A stretch of 26,313 nt of DNA from the NCBI GenBank assembly GCA_045604805.1, contig JAZUOT010000028.1:1-26313 (forward strand), given 5' to 3'. Of the stretch, positions 23,987 through 26,313 are shown piece after piece. The stretch is from JAZUOT01 sp045604805. Lineage in GTDB: Bacteria > Bacillota > Clostridia > Oscillospirales > Acutalibacteraceae. Both the position numbers and the translations under genes were made by a program. Position 1 is the first letter of the stretch; the number at the start of each line of letters is the position of its first letter. The notes under the pieces were generated by a model. The model had not been told where the DNA came from. It did no database searches and saw only the letters and a program-made list of their open reading frames with translations.

Positions 23987-24126
23987 TTAGAGGTTAGAGG
24001 TTAGAAGTTAGAGGTTAGAAGTTGGAGGTTAGAAGTTGGAGGTTAGAAGTTAGAGGTTAGAAGATAGAGGTTGGAAGTTAGAGGTTAGAAGTTAGAGGTT
24101 AGAGGTTAGAGGTTAGAGGTTAGAAA
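23987..24126. repeat. Heptamer tandem repeat, about 20 copies of TTAGARG
   Basis: Twenty consecutive 7-nt units, mostly TTAGAGG and TTAGAAG alternating, with some TTGGAGG variants, fill this stretch without spacers. It lies between the division cluster and the surface-protein gene, probably in the leader of the latter. It is followed directly by an octamer repeat of opposite sense. Confidence 0.95.
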
Positions 24127-24220
24127 TTCTAACATTCTAACAGTCTAACTCTCTAACTCTCCAACTCTCCAACTCTCTAACAGTCTAACTCTCTAACTCT
24201 CTAACAGTCTAACTTTCTAA
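24127..24220. repeat. Octamer tandem repeat, about 12 copies of TCTCTAAC-like units
   Basis: Units such as TCTCTAAC, TCTCCAAC and AGTCTAAC repeat with an 8-nt period; the first and last units are 7 nt. The sequence is complementary in core (GTTAGA/TCTAAC) to the neighbouring heptamers, so a transcript across both would fold back on itself. The array ends about 20 nt before the ATG of the surface-protein gene. Confidence 0.95.
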
Positions 24221-24240
24221 AAAACGGGGGTAAATTTTTT

Positions 24241-26313
24241 ATGAATAAATTGGCATTAAAATTAACTGCATTGGTATTATCGTTTTTGCTCATATTTAGC
24301 TCTAGTGAGCCTTTGATACATGGTCTTGGCAGCTATGCAGCTGGGGGGGGGGGGATCTAGCGCTGATGATAGCGCTAAAGCCTCGGAAACGGTATCCAAG
24401 GGCAAGAGTAGCACCTCTGAGGAATCAGAAACATCGAAAAGCACTTCTTCGAAAAAAGAAGAGGAAAAAAGTGAAACTGCAAAGACAGAAAGCAAGTCAG
24501 AGGAAAAAACCACCAGCGCAGAGAAAAGCGAGGCAAAAGGCACAGTTGCAAATAAGCAAAAAGCCCGCAAACAGTCAGTAAAGGCACCAGGCGATGTCGA
24601 AATAAACACCACCAACTTCCCTGATGAAAATTTTAGAAACTGGGTAACAAACAATATTGCAGGTGCTTCTGACGGAGTATTAACTGCCACAGAAATAGCA
24701 GCTGTTACTTCCATAGATGTTTCAGACGAAAATATAAGCGATCTCAAAGGCATAGAGCACTTCACGGCTTTGACATATCTCGACTGCTCTTCCAATTCAA
24801 ATTTAAAAACATTAACCTTACCATCAGCACAAGGCAATGTTTTGGAAAGGCTCGACTGCTATTCCACCGGGATAACAAGCCTGGATGTGAGGAATAATAC
24901 AGCTTTGAAAGAGCTCTACTGCTATTCCACCGGGATAAAAAGCCTGGATGTGAGTAATAATAAAGATTTGACATTTCTCCACTGCTGTGCCAATTTAAAT
25001 TTAACAACATTAACCTTACCATCAGCAGAAGACAATGCTTTGACATTTCTCTACTGCTATTCCACCGGGATAAAAAGCCTGGATGTGAGTAATAATACAG
25101 CTTTGGAATATCTCTACTGCTATTTCAATTCAAATTTAAAAACATTAACCTTACCATCAGCAGAAGGCAATGCTTTGACATATCTCTACTGCTTTTCCAC
25201 CGGGATAACAAGCCTGGATGTGAGTAAGAATACTCAGTTGACAGAGCTCGACTGCTCTTCCACCGGGATAACAAGCCTGGATCTGAGCAAGAATACTCAG
25301 TTGACAGTGCTCGACTGCTATTCTCAGACAGCGACTGCAAAAGCAGCTAAACAACAGGATGGTACTTATAAATTAGACTTCGTAAGCTTGTTGAATGGTG
25401 GTTATAAAACTAAGGTAAGTGATTTAGAATTTAATGGAGCTTCAGTCAACATAGGTGAAGATGGTTGGGTATCACTGGGTACTTATGACCCAACCAACAA
25501 AACTGTTACCTATAATTATGTGGTAAACGCTGGCAACACAATGGACGTCACTGTAACGATAGCAGGAACTTATGATGCATTTACTTTAACTTACAATTCT
25601 AATAGCGGAACGGGGGGCTCGATGGCTGCGCAAACAACAACAGAAGACAGCCTTGAATTAACAGTAGCAAAAAACGGCTTTACCCGAGACGGCTACCGGT
25701 TCACCGGCTGGGATACGAAAGCTGATGGCAGCGGTACCGCCTACAACGTCGGCAACAAAATAACAATGACATCTGATATTACCCTCTACGCTCAGTGGCA
25801 AAGAACTTACACACTAAGCTACAATGCAAACGCCAGTGATGCAACAGGCAGCGTGAATTCAGTAACAGTAGATGAAAATACAGAAACTACCGTATCAGAC
25901 AATGGCTTTACCCGAGACGGCTACCGGTTCACCGGCTGGAACACGAAAGCTGATGGTAGTGGCGATACATACGGCACTGATGATACTAACAAGACAATAA
26001 CAATGACGTCTGATATTACCCTCTACGCTCAGTGGAAAAGAACTTACACACTAAGCTACGATGCAAACGCCAGTGATGCAACAGGCAGCGTGAATTCAGT
26101 AACAGTAGATGAAAATACAGAAACTACCGTATCAGACAATGGCTTTACCCGAGAAGGATATGAGTTTACAGTCTGGAACACAGAGAAAGACGGAAGCGGA
26201 ATATCTTATGCTCCTGGCGATGAAATAGAAATGCCATCCGACCTTACCCTGTACGCTCAGTGGGCAAAGATAGATGACGGTGAAGATGGTGGAACTGGTG
26301 ACAACGGCGACGA
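24241..26313 (+). CDS. Secreted LRR / InlB B-repeat surface protein, frame interrupted at a G12 tract, 3' end outside the window
   Basis: From the ATG (GGGGG 10 nt upstream) comes a signal peptide (KLALKLTALVLSFLLIFSSS, likely cut near GLGSYA-A). The frame then enters a run of 12 G and hits TAG at 24358, giving 39 aa. If the run had 11 G, one frame continues to the window edge without any stop, about 690 aa visible. That protein would have a Ser/Glu/Lys-rich stalk (about 39-115), an LRR-type domain (about 118-358) starting INTTNFPDENFRNWV and built from LxxLxCYSTGIxSLDVSNNT units, a beta spacer, and three InlB B-repeats (Listeria-Bacteroides repeats; about 445-675) with TRDGYRFTGWxTKADGSG and TLYAQW. 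A Gly/Asp-rich end begins at the edge. I infer a cell-surface adhesin-like protein under phase variation. Anchoring signals would lie beyond the window. Confidence 0.85.
24343..24354. repeat. Poly-G tract (12 G), candidate phase-variation switch
   Basis: Twelve consecutive G sit in the coding sequence directly after the signal peptide. With 12 G, TAG follows two codons later. With 11 or 14 G, the LRR/B-repeat frame is joined to the signal peptide. All downstream codons share the same shifted frame up to the window end, so this is the only break. Confidence 0.85.
25804..26160. repeat. Near-identical DNA copies of the B-repeat module
   Basis: The block from 25804 (ACTTACACACTAAGCTACAA) to about 25920 recurs at 26041 to about 26155 almost unchanged, and the CGAGACGGCTACCGGTTCAC segment occurs at both 25685 and 25913. 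Such identity points to recent duplication or gene conversion between modules. Confidence 0.85.

Noticed and set aside
23987..24220. CRISPR array
   Set aside because: Units are 7-8 nt with no spacers and two opposite senses, so this is a simple tandem repeat pair.
24277..25354. Several open frames on the minus strand and a Lys/Arg-rich plus-strand frame
   Set aside because: They are shadows of the repetitive LRR gene; their repeated segments mirror its DNA repeats and they lack plausible starts.
24241..26313. Plain pseudogene by frameshift
   Set aside because: The downstream frame is intact for nearly 2 kb and the only break is at a G homopolymer, which fits phase variation or a sequencing error better than decay.

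Overview
The window looks like chromosomal DNA of a low-GC, endospore-forming member of the Clostridia, perhaps Ruminococcaceae/Oscillospirales-like. Supporting features are the spore gene ypeB, ricT (yaaT) beside holB and darA, a Gram-positive sepF-divIVA cluster, LCP and phosphoglycosyl transferase genes, strong GGAGG ribosome binding sites, frequent TTG/GTG starts, and a large secreted LRR / InlB B-repeat protein. The taxonomic placement is inferred from gene content only.

Layout. 1-455: the end of an unknown gene overlapping a small sigma-region-4-like DNA-binding protein. 499-1942: predicted promoter, class II fructose-bisphosphate aldolase (fba), RNase P RNA (rnpB) and a hairpin. 2089-3993: a 634-aa lipoprotein carrying the three short motifs of bacterial sialyltransferases, ending at a long hairpin shared with the convergent family 2 glycosyltransferase (4200-5138, minus). 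5412-8023 (plus): an ECF transporter S component, ypeB and pncC, with two strong terminators. 8076-10562 (minus): a LytR-CpsA-Psr ligase and a polyprenyl-phosphate sugar-1-phosphate transferase. 10642-10788: a possible 48-aa membrane peptide.

11038-19943 (minus) is one long co-directional run, transcribed from right to left: lepA, nagA, an unknown 626-aa protein with a double-glycine-type leader, a YfcE-like phosphoesterase, an Orn/Lys/Arg decarboxylase, darA, holB and ricT. The last four keep the order of the Bacillus yaaO-holB-yaaT neighbourhood, but tmk and yaaR are absent. 20388-23790 (minus) is a cell-division cluster: HlyD-like protein, yggS, sepF, divIVA.

23987-26313 (plus) is the most unusual part. 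About 20 heptamers (TTAGARG) run directly into about 12 octamers of opposite sense (TCTCTAAC-like). Right after them begins a secreted LRR plus InlB B-repeat protein whose frame is broken by a run of 12 G just after the signal peptide. Eleven G would restore one open frame to the window edge, so this looks like a phase-variable surface-protein locus, shown here in the OFF state. A homopolymer sequencing error is the main alternative.

The other candidates for new biology are the lipoprotein with sialyltransferase-like motifs and the large protein with a bacteriocin-type leader.
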